Shown: piece by piece, positions 9,853-18,775 of the stretch
How positions within the stretch are numbered: the first letter of the stretch is position 1
How the letters are laid out: each line of letters starts with the position of its first letter
From: Aliirhizobium smilacinae
Lineage (GTDB): Bacteria; Pseudomonadota; Alphaproteobacteria; Rhizobiales; Rhizobiaceae
Assembly: GCF_006335145.1 (NCBI RefSeq)
Contig: NZ_VDMN01000001.1
Coordinates: 1,550,001 to 1,614,000 of the forward strand
Direction of reading: 5' to 3'
Length of the DNA stretch: 64,000 bases
Translations under genes and position numbers: made by a program
The notes under the pieces: model-generated
Databases searched by the model: none
What the model was told of the DNA's origin: nothing
The model's input: only the letters and a program-made list of their open reading frames with translations

Positions 9853-11939
9853 GAAATCGAACCGAGTATCTTGATTTCCGTGCCTTTTGCCAACTCGACA
9901 TGAGAGAGCACCGGAAGCGTCGAGAACAGGCGTTCGGTGATCATGCGCACATAGGAGCGCGTTTCGGGCAGCGTCACAAGTACAAAAGGCAGTCCCTCAT
10001 CCATGAATTCACGGATAACCTTGCTTGCCTCGTTGCTGAACTCTTCCAGATGGCGCGGATCGATGTCGAATTCGATGACTTCGCCCTTGGCGTCGCGCTT
10101 CAAAGCCTGCTGGAAGATCAGATCCCATTTGGTGCCGATGCGGACGACGCGCAGCACACCGTTGTCGGACAGATCGCCGCAGATCTGCTGCGACATGCGG
10201 ACACGCACATGTTCGACGATCTGCTCGGCCTTCTTCAGATGCGGGGCAAGTTCGGCGACCGCTTCGAGAATGAGATGCAGGTTGCGGATCGAGACACGCT
10301 CGGCCAGCAGCAGTTTCAAGATGGCCTGCAGACCGGAATAGGACATGTGGGACGAGCAAATCTCGTCGGCCAGCTTCTTGTATTCCGGGTCCAGCCGATC
10401 GATCAGGATCTTCACATCCTTGAACGACAGCAGCGACGGCAGGTTGTTGCGGATGACCTCACTCACATGGGTCAGCAGCGCGGAGATGTTGTCGATCGGG
10501 TGGAAGCCCTCACGCTTCAGATCCTCGACGAAATGCTCCAGAACGGAAAACGCCGGCATGCCGAAGGCGGGTTCGCGAACCTCGTCGCCCGGAACCGACG
10601 GCTTGTGCCGCTTGCCGGTGATAACGAGCACCTCGCCCACGCGCAGCGTGCTTGCCGCCACCGTCGTGCCGTGGATACGGATCTGGTAGGACTTGTCGGG
10701 AATAGCGATATCGTCGGTGACCTTGATCTCGGGCACGACGAAACCATACTGGACGGCAAACTTCTTGCGCATCTTGCTGACGCGGAAGGCGAGTTCCTGG
10801 TGTGCTCCAAGCAGGCGCGGCGAGACGAGCTTGCCGAGTGCCAATTCGATCTCGGTGGTCTTGAGCACGTTCTTGACCGTATCGCGCTCGACCTCCTGCT
10901 TCTGGACGGCCTTCTTCTCTTCCTCGTCGCGCAGAGCCTTATTCTGTGCCTCGATCTGACGGGGAACGACCCAGGCGCCAGCAGCCAACAGACCGCCAAG
11001 GACGGTGAACGGCACGAACGGCAATCCGGGAATGACCGCCAGCAAGAACATCAGGCCTGCCGCGACCGACATCGCCTTGGGATAACTGCTCAACTGGCCG
11101 ATGACGGCCGTATCGGTGGATCCCTGAGTACCACCGCGCGTGACGATAAGGCCGGCGGCGAGCGAAACGATGAGCGCCGGGATCTGTGTGACGATACCGT
11201 CACCGACCGAAAGCTTGACGAAAACGTCGGCGGCTTCGCCAATTTCCATTCCGTGGCGGAAATAGCCGATGATGATACCGCCGAAGATGTTGATGGCGGT
11301 AATCAGAAGGCCCGCAACCGCGTCACCGCGGACGAATTTCGAGGCACCGTCCATGGCGCCGTAAAAGGAGCTTTCTTCTTCAAGCTCGCGGCGGCGGCGC
11401 TGGGCTTCCTTCTCGTCGATCGTGCCGGCGGACAGGTCGGCATCGATGGACATCTGCTTGCCGGGGATGGCGTCGAGGGTGAAGCGGGCGCCGACTTCCG
11501 CGATACGCGTAGCACCCTTGGTGATGACGATGAAATTGACGACGATCAGGATCAGGAAGACGATCAGACCGATGACGAAGTCGCCGGACATAACGAGGCT
11601 GGAAAAACCAGCGATAACGCCGCCGGCCGCATCGTGCCCTTCATGACCGTGGGAAAGAATGACGCGTGTGGTCGCGATGTTGAGCGACAGCCGGATCATG
11701 GTGGCGATCAGGAGGATGGTCGGGAAGGACGAGAAATCCAGAGGACGCTGGATCCAGAGTGAAACCATCAGGATCAGGACAGCGAAGGCGATGGAGAAAG
11801 CCAGCCCGACGTCGATCATGAAGACCGGAATGGGCAGGAAGAGAATGCACAGGATCGTGATTATGCCGACGGCAAAGCCGATGTCACGGCCTTTCGGCGC
11901 AACCTTCGGCAGCGGCAGGATACTCTGAGGGGTGGCCAT
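9849..11939 (-). CDS. flhA: FlhA, flagellar export gate subunit
   Basis: 696 residues, full length. The N-terminal half carries eight membrane segments and the FHIPEP-family cytoplasmic loop ([33 protein letters not shown]); the C-terminal half is the cytoplasmic nonameric ring domain that docks FliI/FliJ and export chaperones. First gene of the run flhA-fliR-FliJ-like-flgJ-FlgN-like-FliL-like-glf. It diverges from the DUF1217 gene across 327 bases. Confidence 0.97.
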   Translation of the reverse strand: MATPQSILPLPKVAPKGRDIGFAVGIITILCILFLPIPVFMIDVGLAFSIAFAVLILMVSLWIQRPLDFSSFPTILLIATMIRLSLNIATTRVILSHGHEGHDAAGGVIAGFSSLVMSGDFVIGLIVFLILIVVNFIVITKGATRIAEVGARFTLDAIPGKQMSIDADLSAGTIDEKEAQRRRRELEEESSFYGAMDGASKFVRGDAVAGLLITAINIFGGIIIGYFRHGMEIGEAADVFVKLSVGDGIVTQIPALIVSLAAGLIVTRGGTQGSTDTAVIGQLSSYPKAMSVAAGLMFLLAVIPGLPFVPFTVLGGLLAAGAWVVPRQIEAQNKALRDEEEKKAVQKQEVERDTVKNVLKTTEIELALGKLVSPRLLGAHQELAFRVSKMRKKFAVQYGFVVPEIKVTDDIAIPDKSYQIRIHGTTVAASTLRVGEVLVITGKRHKPSVPGDEVREPAFGMPAFSVLEHFVEDLKREGFHPIDNISALLTHVSEVIRNNLPSLLSFKDVKILIDRLDPEYKKLADEICSSHMSYSGLQAILKLLLAERVSIRNLHLILEAVAELAPHLKKAEQIVEHVRVRMSQQICGDLSDNGVLRVVRIGTKWDLIFQQALKRDAKGEVIEFDIDPRHLEEFSNEASKVIREFMDEGLPFVLVTLPETRSYVRMITERLFSTLPVLSHVELAKGTEIKILGSIS

Positions 11940-12266
11940 TTCTGCTCCGTCTCGTCATGAGATGCGGAAACCGCCTAAGGCGCTTTCGCTTACAACTTCC
12001 TGGGACCCCGGTGACCATCGCAACATCCGACAGCCGGCCGGTTTGGGGAAAATCTAGAAAACGAAGCTTGCGTGAGAGTGACGGCGGCGCTTTCAGCCGC
12101 TATCGGATTTGATAGGCGGGTGGGGATGACATAATGGCAATTTTCAACTATGATTGCCGCTAAATCGGTCCCGAGGGCGAAACAGCCCGGTGGACGTGTG
12201 CGCGATGGAAGCGCAACTCTGGGCCATGATATCGGCCATTGCAGCAAGCAAGAGGCTTCCATTCGC
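11940..12266. promoter_or_regulatory. Divergent promoter region between flhA and the DUF1217 gene
   Basis: 327 bases without a gene. It must hold the flhA operon promoter (minus) and the promoter of the repeat protein (plus). Visible structure: a hairpin GCGGC (12084-12088) with GCCGC (12096-12100), then TATC...GATA just after it. No promoter hexamers stand out and no copy of the rem dyad or flagellin leader element was found. Confidence 0.4.
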
Positions 12267-14465
12267 ATGGTTTCGAGCGCATTCTCCACGTATACGAGCT
12301 ATCTTGTCCTCAACCGGGACATTAATTCGTCGCTGTCGCGCGTTGCAAATCAGGGCGATGTTGCGAACAACACGGCTTATTACGAAGAGAATATCGGCAA
12401 GGTCACCACGGCCGAAGAGTTCGTCAACGACTACAGGCTTTTCTCCTATGCGATGAAGGCTTACGGCCTGGAGGAGATGACCTACGCCAAAGCCTTCATG
12501 AAGAAGGTGCTGGAAAGCGATCCGAACGACTCTTCCAGCTTCGCGAATTCGCTGACGGATACCCGATACGCGGATTTCGCCAAGGCCTACAATTTCTCGG
12601 GCGATTCGGCGAAGGCCCAGACATCGGCTCAGACCGACAATCTGGTCACCGCCTACCAGGATTCGTTCACGCAGGAAGAGGCGGATATCAAGTCCGAAGT
12701 ATCCTATTTTCAGGGCCAGATCGGCAGCGTCGATAACGTCAACGACATCATCGGCAACGACAGGCTGCGTACTTACGTGCTGGAATCGTTCGGGCTCGAC
12801 GCGACCTATACATCCAAGAACTATCTCAGCAAGGTGCTGACAAGCGATCTGGACGATCCCGACAGCGTTGCCAACCAAGCGAGCAGCGATGCCTGGCGCA
12901 AACTGGCGGCGGCGTTCAATTTCAGCGCCGACGGCACGGTCGCAGCCGGGGAAACCGCACAGAGCGCGGACCAGACATCGGACCTGCGCCTTGATTACAT
13001 TTACAATAAATCGACCTTTCCCTCCGACCTGCTGCTTGATGCAAACCAGTCTTACTGGGAAAAGAACGTCGCGACTGCCGCAAGTGCGACCGAGATCACA
13101 TCGGACGAGCGCCTGCTTGCCTATGTCAAGTCTGCGTTCGGCCTGCGCGAAACGCTGATGGCATCAAGCGTCGCCAGCATGATGTACAGCCAGGCGTTCG
13201 CCGAGACGATCGGCAATACGGAACTGCTGGATTATTTCAGCTTCCAGAGCGACGGAACGGTTGCTGCAGGCGGATCGGCACAGACCAGCGAGCAGACGAC
13301 CGGTGTCGCGGCCAAGTACAAAACCGCATTCCAGACCGATCAGACGGATGCGATGGAGAAAGCCGTCTCCAATTTCGAGACCCGTATTGCCGACGTCAAA
13401 AGCATCGACGACTTTTTCAAATCCAATGCGGATGACGACGACGCAAACAACGACGATGTCACCGAGATATGGGACGTCGCGTTACGCGCTTATGGTATCG
13501 ATCCCGACGAGGTTTCGATGACGGCCCTGCGCAAGATCCTCGCCAGCGACCTCGGCGCCAAGGATAGCTACGTCAACCAGCTGGATGACGAACGGTACGT
13601 GGCCCTCGTCAAGGCGTTCAATTTCGACAGCAAGGGTGAGGTGGACATACCTCTGCTGGCACAGTCGGAAAACGTCACCCAGGATTTCACCGCAGACTAT
13701 CTCAGCCTCAAGACGCGCTTCCTGACGGGCACGGAACGGGATAAGGCGGGAGAAACCGCCACAACCGAAATCGAGTATTTCGAGAAAAAGATGGAGACGA
13801 TCACGACGGCAGGCGAGCTGCTTTCAGACAGCCGGCTTGTGAACTTTCTGCTGGAAAGCCAGGAGATCGATCCGAAAAGCGTTACCAATGACGAATTGAA
13901 GCAGATGTTCGCCTCGGATCTCGACGATCCGAAAAGTTATGTGAACCAGCTCTCGGACAGCAGTTTCGCCAAGATCGTCGCATCGTTCAATTTCGATATC
14001 GAGGGCAATCTGACGGCCGACACGATCGGTACGGTGCAGCAGAGAGGCGACGTGCTCCAGACGGTCAACAACTATTATCGGCAGACACTGGAAGAGGAGC
14101 AGGGCGATTCCAACGAGGGCGTCAGACTGGCGCTTTATTTCGAACGCAAGGCTTCTTCGATCACCAGTCCCTACGATATTCTCGGGGATACCGCGCTGCT
14201 CAATTTCTTCAAGACCGCGTACAATCTGTCGACCTATTTCTCCAGCCAGGAGCTTGAAAAGCAGGCCGCGACAGTCGAAAAATTCGTCGAGCTCGATAAG
14301 TTGTCCGATCCGGATTACGTGCAGAAGGTGATCCAGCGCTTTACCGCACTTTACGACAGCCAGAACGGCGCGACGAATTCGGCGGCTCTGTCAATCCTGC
14401 AGGGCAGCTCCTCTTCGATCAGCGCTGACACACTGCTGGCCGTGGCCCAGCTCTCGGCGCGCTGA
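12267..14465 (+). CDS. DUF1217 repeat protein, flagellum-linked, six internal repeats
   Basis: 732 residues from the ATG at 12267 (MVSSAFSTYTSYLVLNRDINSSLSRV, purine-rich AAGAGG upstream). Six tandem units of about 100-120 residues share the pattern DxRLxxYxLxAFGLD - K..L.KVL.SDLDDPxSxANQLxDxxY..LA.AFNF, the DUF1217 signature, several followed by DGTVAAG..AQ. The units are uneven: the third lacks the SDLDDP loop and the last is the most diverged. No signal peptide or membrane segment; Asp and Ser are abundant and Cys is absent, as in exported axial proteins. DUF1217 genes occur in flagellar clusters of Rhizobiales, but I know of no established role. It is the only plus-strand gene in the rem-bracketed block and converges on rem2. 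Confidence 0.85.
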   Translation: MVSSAFSTYTSYLVLNRDINSSLSRVANQGDVANNTAYYEENIGKVTTAEEFVNDYRLFSYAMKAYGLEEMTYAKAFMKKVLESDPNDSSSFANSLTDTRYADFAKAYNFSGDSAKAQTSAQTDNLVTAYQDSFTQEEADIKSEVSYFQGQIGSVDNVNDIIGNDRLRTYVLESFGLDATYTSKNYLSKVLTSDLDDPDSVANQASSDAWRKLAAAFNFSADGTVAAGETAQSADQTSDLRLDYIYNKSTFPSDLLLDANQSYWEKNVATAASATEITSDERLLAYVKSAFGLRETLMASSVASMMYSQAFAETIGNTELLDYFSFQSDGTVAAGGSAQTSEQTTGVAAKYKTAFQTDQTDAMEKAVSNFETRIADVKSIDDFFKSNADDDDANNDDVTEIWDVALRAYGIDPDEVSMTALRKILASDLGAKDSYVNQLDDERYVALVKAFNFDSKGEVDIPLLAQSENVTQDFTADYLSLKTRFLTGTERDKAGETATTEIEYFEKKMETITTAGELLSDSRLVNFLLESQEIDPKSVTNDELKQMFASDLDDPKSYVNQLSDSSFAKIVASFNFDIEGNLTADTIGTVQQRGDVLQTVNNYYRQTLEEEQGDSNEGVRLALYFERKASSITSPYDILGDTALLNFFKTAYNLSTYFSSQELEKQAATVEKFVELDKLSDPDYVQKVIQRFTALYDSQNGATNSAALSILQGSSSSISADTLLAVAQLSAR

Positions 14466-14499
14466 CGAAGGCGCAGGTATCCTTCTATGACCTCAAACG

Positions 14500-14532
14500 A
14501 AAACACCGCCCGATAGCTTCGGGCGGTGTTTT
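14500..14532. terminator. Bidirectional terminator between the DUF1217 gene and rem copy 2
   Basis: A perfect 14-bp stem: AAAACACCGCCCGA (14500-14513) pairs with TCGGGCGGTGTTTT (14519-14532) around TAGCT. Runs of T follow on either strand, so it can end both the plus-strand DUF1217 transcript (34 bases past its stop) and the minus-strand rem2 transcript (about 40 bases past its stop). Confidence 0.88.
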
Positions 14533-14572
14533 CGCTTCGTCGCGAAGACGGTGACGCCTCAGCGCGCCGTGA

Positions 14573-15244
14573 TCAATTCCAGTCGATGCAATATCCGAGG
14601 AAGCGCTTTGAATCGATCGGATCGGTTCCGAGCTTCTTGCGGAGTTTCTTGCGCAGCTTGCTGATATGGCTCTCGACGACGTTTTCCTCAACGTCCTCAT
14701 CGAAGATGCCGTAGATGGCGGAGAAGATCTGCGCCTTGGAAACACGACGGCCGCGGTTGGCGACCAGATATTCGAGAATACGACGCTCGCGGCGCGGCAG
14801 CGGGAAGACGTCACCGGAAATCTCGGGATCGCGGCCGTCGGAATAGACGCGGATCGAACCGATGTCGGTATAATTGGAAATGGCCGACAGACGACGACGG
14901 ATGGCGGCGGCGCGGGCCAGGATCTCACGTGGATGAACGGGCTTGCGGACAACATCATCGACGCCGGCATCGAAAAGCGCCAGCGTCGCCTCAAGCGATG
15001 GCTGGTCGGAGACGGCGATGACCGGTGCGGTGGAGCGATCACGGATGGTGCGCGGCAGATCGCAGGGGCCGGTGGTCTGGCCGATCAGGAATGCCTCTAT
15101 CGCATGAATGTCGGCATCGGCTGCAGAGTTGACCCACTCGCCGAACTCGACGGGATCGAAGCCTGCCGACGGAATGCCTTCGCGTCCGAACAGGGATGTG
15201 TAACCTTGCGTTACGAGCTCTCGCTCATCAACCACGACGATCAT
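14573..15244 (-). CDS. rem: Rem, orphan OmpR-type motility activator, copy 2
   Basis: 223 residues, identical in protein and DNA to copy 1 at 4842-5513: degenerate receiver with Glu50 near the expected phosphorylation site, then a winged-helix DNA-binding domain. This copy lies downstream of fliK and the lytic transglycosylase, which is the ancestral upstream neighbourhood of rem in Sinorhizobium. It is followed by the shared bidirectional terminator rather than by flgE. Both copies keep a full upstream region, so both could be expressed; the dyad at 15363-15393 is weakened by one base change. Confidence 0.93.
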   Translation of the reverse strand: MIVVVDERELVTQGYTSLFGREGIPSAGFDPVEFGEWVNSAADADIHAIEAFLIGQTTGPCDLPRTIRDRSTAPVIAVSDQPSLEATLALFDAGVDDVVRKPVHPREILARAAAIRRRLSAISNYTDIGSIRVYSDGRDPEISGDVFPLPRRERRILEYLVANRGRRVSKAQIFSAIYGIFDEDVEENVVESHISKLRKKLRKKLGTDPIDSKRFLGYCIDWN

Positions 15245-15312
15245 TCATCCATCTCCGAATCAGCAGCGTTCATGTGCTGGACCATGAGTACGAATCGCGA
15301 GAGTCGGCCACA

Positions 15313-15393
15313 ATTATAGGAAGTTGCAGGGACTAATTAATAATTGATTAACCATGGCACTCCGATTTGCCCCACATCTAGTGGGTAAAATCG
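15313..15393 (-). promoter_or_regulatory. rem2 promoter region: TATAAT box and dyads
   Basis: Same arrangement as at rem1: dyad CGATTTG-c-CCCAC / GTGGG-t-AAAATCG at 15363-15393, AT-rich inverted repeat at 15337-15351, and TATAAT at 15318..15313. One base (A15387 in place of C5656) breaks a pair in the outer arm. If the dyad binds an activator, this copy may respond more weakly. Confidence 0.45.
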
Positions 15394-15511
15394 ACAGAGA
15401 CACAATTTTTCTGGGGGAATCTGACAGATTCATAACAGGATTCAGCACGGGCATGTTTGACATGCCTCATTGCTGCCGGATTGAAGGCAGGAGGTAGAAC
15501 CAAGAGGCAAT

Positions 15512-16108
15512 CTACTTCCAGTTGCCGCCAGCGCAGAAATTCGTGGCTCCTAAAGTCCACTGCCCATAGCCCGATGCAACGAGGTTGGCGATCACGCGGC
15601 ATACGTATCGCTGTTGCGCCGGATCGTTGTTCGGCCCAGCGTGATAACGCGCGACCGCCATCGTCCAGGTTTCGTGCCGATCATAGAGCTGGCGTAAAAA
15701 ACGAGCGGCATAGGCAACGTTCTGGGCCGGATCGAACATATCCTGCAGAGAGGCAAACTCCGCGCCGTGATACATCAGGTTGATCTGCATGCAGCCGATA
15801 TCGATCAGCTTGGCGCCCTGCCCCCGCGACGTGGCAACCTGGGTAAATGCCTCCTGCAACGAGCCCGGAAAAAAGGCCTTGCCTTCGACGTTCAGGGCAT
15901 AAGGACTGAGCGAGCCTTTTCGCCCTGTCTCGGTGAGACCGACAGAATAGAGTATTCCTTCGGGAATACCGTATTGTGCGGCAGCATGCTGTATCTGTCG
16001 TTCACATGCGAGACTGGCCCCGACCGCGGCTTCTCCCGGATCAGAGATAAACGGTATCGGGACGAGCACCAGCGCCGCCAGAACCCGCGCCTTGAGCCAA
16101 ACCTTCAT
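15512..16108 (-). CDS. Periplasmic lytic transglycosylase of the flagellar cluster
   Basis: 198 residues from the ATG at 16108 (MKVWLKARVLAALVLVPIPF), chosen for the strong GGAGGTAAGG directly upstream. Signal peptide to about residue 28, then an SLT-type lysozyme-fold domain: catalytic Glu60 in SVGLTETGRKGSLSPYALN, the GCMQINLMYHG motif near 107, and VARYHAGPNN near 158. It would cut peptidoglycan strands so the rod can pass. The flagellar FlgJ here lacks a muramidase domain, so this protein likely supplies the activity. The gene starts inside fliK (68-base overlap). Orthologues lie between fliK/motD and rem in S. meliloti. Confidence 0.88.
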   Translation of the reverse strand: MKVWLKARVLAALVLVPIPFISDPGEAAVGASLACERQIQHAAAQYGIPEGILYSVGLTETGRKGSLSPYALNVEGKAFFPGSLQEAFTQVATSRGQGAKLIDIGCMQINLMYHGAEFASLQDMFDPAQNVAYAARFLRQLYDRHETWTMAVARYHAGPNNDPAQQRYVCRVIANLVASGYGQWTLGATNFCAGGNWK

Positions 16109-17516
16109 CCTTACCTCCAGAGGAGCTGCCACGGGCGCCTGTTTCCGACGTATCCGTCAGGTGGCCAGTCGTCGTGCTGCCGCCCTGGCGGCCGTTCTGT
16201 TGCTGTTGCTGCTGCGCCTGTCCCATATCGGAGGACTGACGGCCGTTGGCAAACGAATCACTGCCCTTGTCAGAGGATGTCGAGCTGCTTCCGCTGGCAA
16301 TGCTGACCGTGATCTGATCGACGCTGTAACCTTGTGCCTTGAGGTTATCGAGCATCGACGAGCTGTCGTGGAGGAGCTGCCTGTAGGCCTTGCTGCTTTC
16401 GACCGTCAGGTGAATGTTCAGCTCTTCGCCGACCATGCGCATGGTTGCTGTCACATGTCCAAGATCGTTGGGGTTCAGCTCGATCTTGAGCGTGTTCACC
16501 ACTTTACCCGTGCTGGCGTAAAGCGCCTCGTTGGACAGTTTGGCGCTTGGGTTCATCGCAGCCGACCAGTCAGGATCCTGGCCGAAGGCGGTTGCCAATG
16601 AGACCGCGTTCGAGCTCGGTGCAATGCCGATATAACGCCGGTTCTCGGTCACCTGCACGGCAGGCGTTTCGATGTCGGCCGAAACTTCGCTGTCATGCTC
16701 CAGCGCATCACGAACAGCCGGGACCGCTTCCGCGGCCGCTGCTGCGCTGCTCTTGACGGCCTTGCCGACATCCGATGCCGCCGTATTCGTGGTCATTTCG
16801 GGCGCCGCGTCCTTCAACGGCTGAGCTGCGTTACCGGCCTGCGATGCTAACGAACCCACATCGATTTCAGTGGACGGCGTCTGCGTCGTCTGTTGATCGC
16901 CGACCACGTCGGACTGCGCGGTCTGGGCAGCCGCGACATCCGGCAGCGCCTGAAGCAGTGCCAGCGCATCATCCGCCGCGTCAGGATCGGCTGCATCGGT
17001 ATCCGTCTGGTCGGTCTTGGCCTGATCCGCGGTGGTGCTGCGAACCGTGTTACCCTGACCTTTCGTGTTGGCGGGCATGGCTGCCTGCAGGTCTGCCAGC
17101 AAGTCCGTCGCCGTATCGAGATCGGCGCCATCGACAGGTGCCTGTTGTGCCGCTTCTGGTGCCTCGACCGGAATTTCGATGACCGTCTCCGGGGTAACCG
17201 GATCCGAAGGCAGTGCCGTCGCCTTCGACAGCATGGATTCAACGGTCATCGCGAATGGACGAGTACCTGAAGACGCCTGCGACGTAGTGGCATCGGTTCC
17301 GGCCTCGCCCTGATCGGATTGAGTCGTGGTCGCCGCGCTATCGTCGCTCGAAGCGGAACCGGTTTTGCCACGCTGGCTCTGCCCGTCGCCGTAGGAGTTA
17401 AGCGTCTTTGCAAAACCGTCGTCCTTGGCAGAACGCGTTCCCTTGTTGGACGCGGAAGAGGCTGCCGTTGAAACATCCGCGCCCGCCGGCAAGGCGTTGT
17501 TCACTACATTCATCAT
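16041..17516 (-). CDS. fliK: FliK, hook-length control protein (formerly MotD in rhizobia)
   Basis: 491 residues. Low-complexity N-terminal two thirds rich in Ala, Asp, Ser, Thr and Gln; the conserved FliK C-terminal domain is at about 330-410 (VNTLKIELNPNDLGHVTATM, then LNIHLTVESSKAYRQLLHDS), followed by a Gln/Gly-rich tail. It is the secreted molecular ruler that measures hook length and switches FlhB specificity. It overlaps motC by 4 bases. The end overlaps the transglycosylase gene by 68 bases, so the tail codons serve two frames. Confidence 0.92.
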   Translation of the reverse strand: MMNVVNNALPAGADVSTAASSASNKGTRSAKDDGFAKTLNSYGDGQSQRGKTGSASSDDSAATTTQSDQGEAGTDATTSQASSGTRPFAMTVESMLSKATALPSDPVTPETVIEIPVEAPEAAQQAPVDGADLDTATDLLADLQAAMPANTKGQGNTVRSTTADQAKTDQTDTDAADPDAADDALALLQALPDVAAAQTAQSDVVGDQQTTQTPSTEIDVGSLASQAGNAAQPLKDAAPEMTTNTAASDVGKAVKSSAAAAAEAVPAVRDALEHDSEVSADIETPAVQVTENRRYIGIAPSSNAVSLATAFGQDPDWSAAMNPSAKLSNEALYASTGKVVNTLKIELNPNDLGHVTATMRMVGEELNIHLTVESSKAYRQLLHDSSSMLDNLKAQGYSVDQITVSIASGSSSTSSDKGSDSFANGRQSSDMGQAQQQQQQNGRQGGSTTTGHLTDTSETGARGSSSGGKDEGLAQGAGSGGAGARPDTVYL

Positions 17517-18763
17517 CGGTCCCCAATCTCCTCCGAAAGAAGCGAATCTATCTCACCCAGCTTGTTTCGACCTTGCGTAACGAAGTCGTCAACGGCCGCA
17601 TTTGTCGCGGTCGATGCATTCGGCACGACTGACCCCGCGGTGGTCGGATCAGGTCGGGCATCGGCAGTCTGGATGTCACCATCGACAACCTCGGCGCCGC
17701 TACCGCTGATTTCCACGGGCCTGACGATCTCTTCGCCGACGCGCTGTGCGGCGTCCAGAAGCGCTCGGTCGCGGTCGGAAAGACCATCCCGGGGAATGGA
17801 CGAAAGCTGTTCGACTATCGCCGAGACATTCGAGGACGGAACCTTGGCAATATGCTCGTAGAGGCCCGGAAGAACCGCACGTCCCTTGCCGCTGAGCACG
17901 TCGTTCAGCTTGCGTGCCTGTTCCGCCGTATAGCTTGCCAGGTCATACTTGCCCTTCAGCGTCGCCAACCGCGATATGCGCAGGTAAAGCTCCTGGGCTC
18001 GGTCCGGGTCCATCAGGTCCGCTACTTCGGAAATCCGATCGTGCCCCAGCCCCGGATCGTTGGTTACGGCCAGATCCACAAACAGATCGGCAAACTGGCT
18101 GGCATAAGGCGAGTGCAGGAAACGCCGCGCATAGCGCACGGAATAACCGAAGGCACGGTCGACGTTCTTGAGGCTTGCGCTGGCCACGATGGAGCGGCGC
18201 AGAGCGGCCTCCTCCAGGATCGTGCCTGGTGCATCGACGCGCGTGCGATCATAGAAAATCAACGCAGCGGTCGGATCCGTCGGGTAATTGACGTTGCCGG
18301 CGACCAGATTGAGATAGGGGCCTATCGGAGAACCCTGATATTCCTCGGAGAGGGAAGCAATCGAGCTTGCGACCTGCGCGCCCCGGCCGTCGAGATATTT
18401 CTGCAGCACGTTGACAACCCGCGCGTCGAGATAACCCTGGGTGTCGCGGGATGCCAGGAAGTTCAAAGTCGCGGGATTACCGCCGCTCATAACATAAACG
18501 AAGACCGCGTCGGCATTGCGGCTATCCGCAAGCGTGCCGTTGTCGGCAGCTCTCAATCTCTTGTCGAGTGAATCGATCAGGTAGCGCTGAAGCTCGGAAG
18601 CGGAATGATCCCCAAGAACCAGCGAATCCTGGACGAACTGCAGGGATCTCAGGATCTTGTAGGCGTCGAGCGACTGGTCCTGGGCGCGCGTTTCGGCCAC
18701 TCCTGCAGCCAGTGCGGCTGCAAGAAACGCGGAACGGACAAACCAGTGTCTACGAGCGAACAT
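17513..18763 (-). CDS. motC: MotC, periplasmic motor protein
   Basis: 416 residues with a signal peptide (about 1-27, ending ETRAQDQ). MotC is a rhizobial periplasmic protein that binds the periplasmic part of MotB and is needed for flagellar rotation. The GGNPATLNFLAS and LDARVVNVLQKYLDGRG blocks agree with the family. It lies 12 bases after motB and overlaps fliK by 4. Its dedicated folding chaperone MotE is encoded at 31052-31609. Confidence 0.93.
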   Translation of the reverse strand: MFARRHWFVRSAFLAAALAAGVAETRAQDQSLDAYKILRSLQFVQDSLVLGDHSASELQRYLIDSLDKRLRAADNGTLADSRNADAVFVYVMSGGNPATLNFLASRDTQGYLDARVVNVLQKYLDGRGAQVASSIASLSEEYQGSPIGPYLNLVAGNVNYPTDPTAALIFYDRTRVDAPGTILEEAALRRSIVASASLKNVDRAFGYSVRYARRFLHSPYASQFADLFVDLAVTNDPGLGHDRISEVADLMDPDRAQELYLRISRLATLKGKYDLASYTAEQARKLNDVLSGKGRAVLPGLYEHIAKVPSSNVSAIVEQLSSIPRDGLSDRDRALLDAAQRVGEEIVRPVEISGSGAEVVDGDIQTADARPDPTTAGSVVPNASTATNAAVDDFVTQGRNKLGEIDSLLSEEIGDR

Positions 18764-18775
18764 CAGCGCTTACCC

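Larger units (their letters stand above)
14573..15418. repeat. Long direct repeat, copy B (rem gene plus upstream region)
   Basis: Second member of the 846-base direct repeat (copy A 4842-5687). The four differences fall at 15298, 15387, 15400 and 15413, all upstream of the start codon. Beyond 15418 the two copies are still alignable in patches to about 15490, then the sequence runs into the 3' end of the transglycosylase gene. Confidence 0.95.

Noticed and set aside
8681..9901. One long gene covering the FliJ-like region and fliR
   Set aside because: The upstream part reads fliR DNA in the wrong frame; the true proteins are the FliJ-like 8681-9091 and FliR 9100-9852.
9900..11762. A long plus-strand open frame opposite flhA
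   Set aside because: It mirrors flhA codons on the other strand in GC-rich DNA and gives a low-complexity Asp/Arg/Gln protein with no family features.
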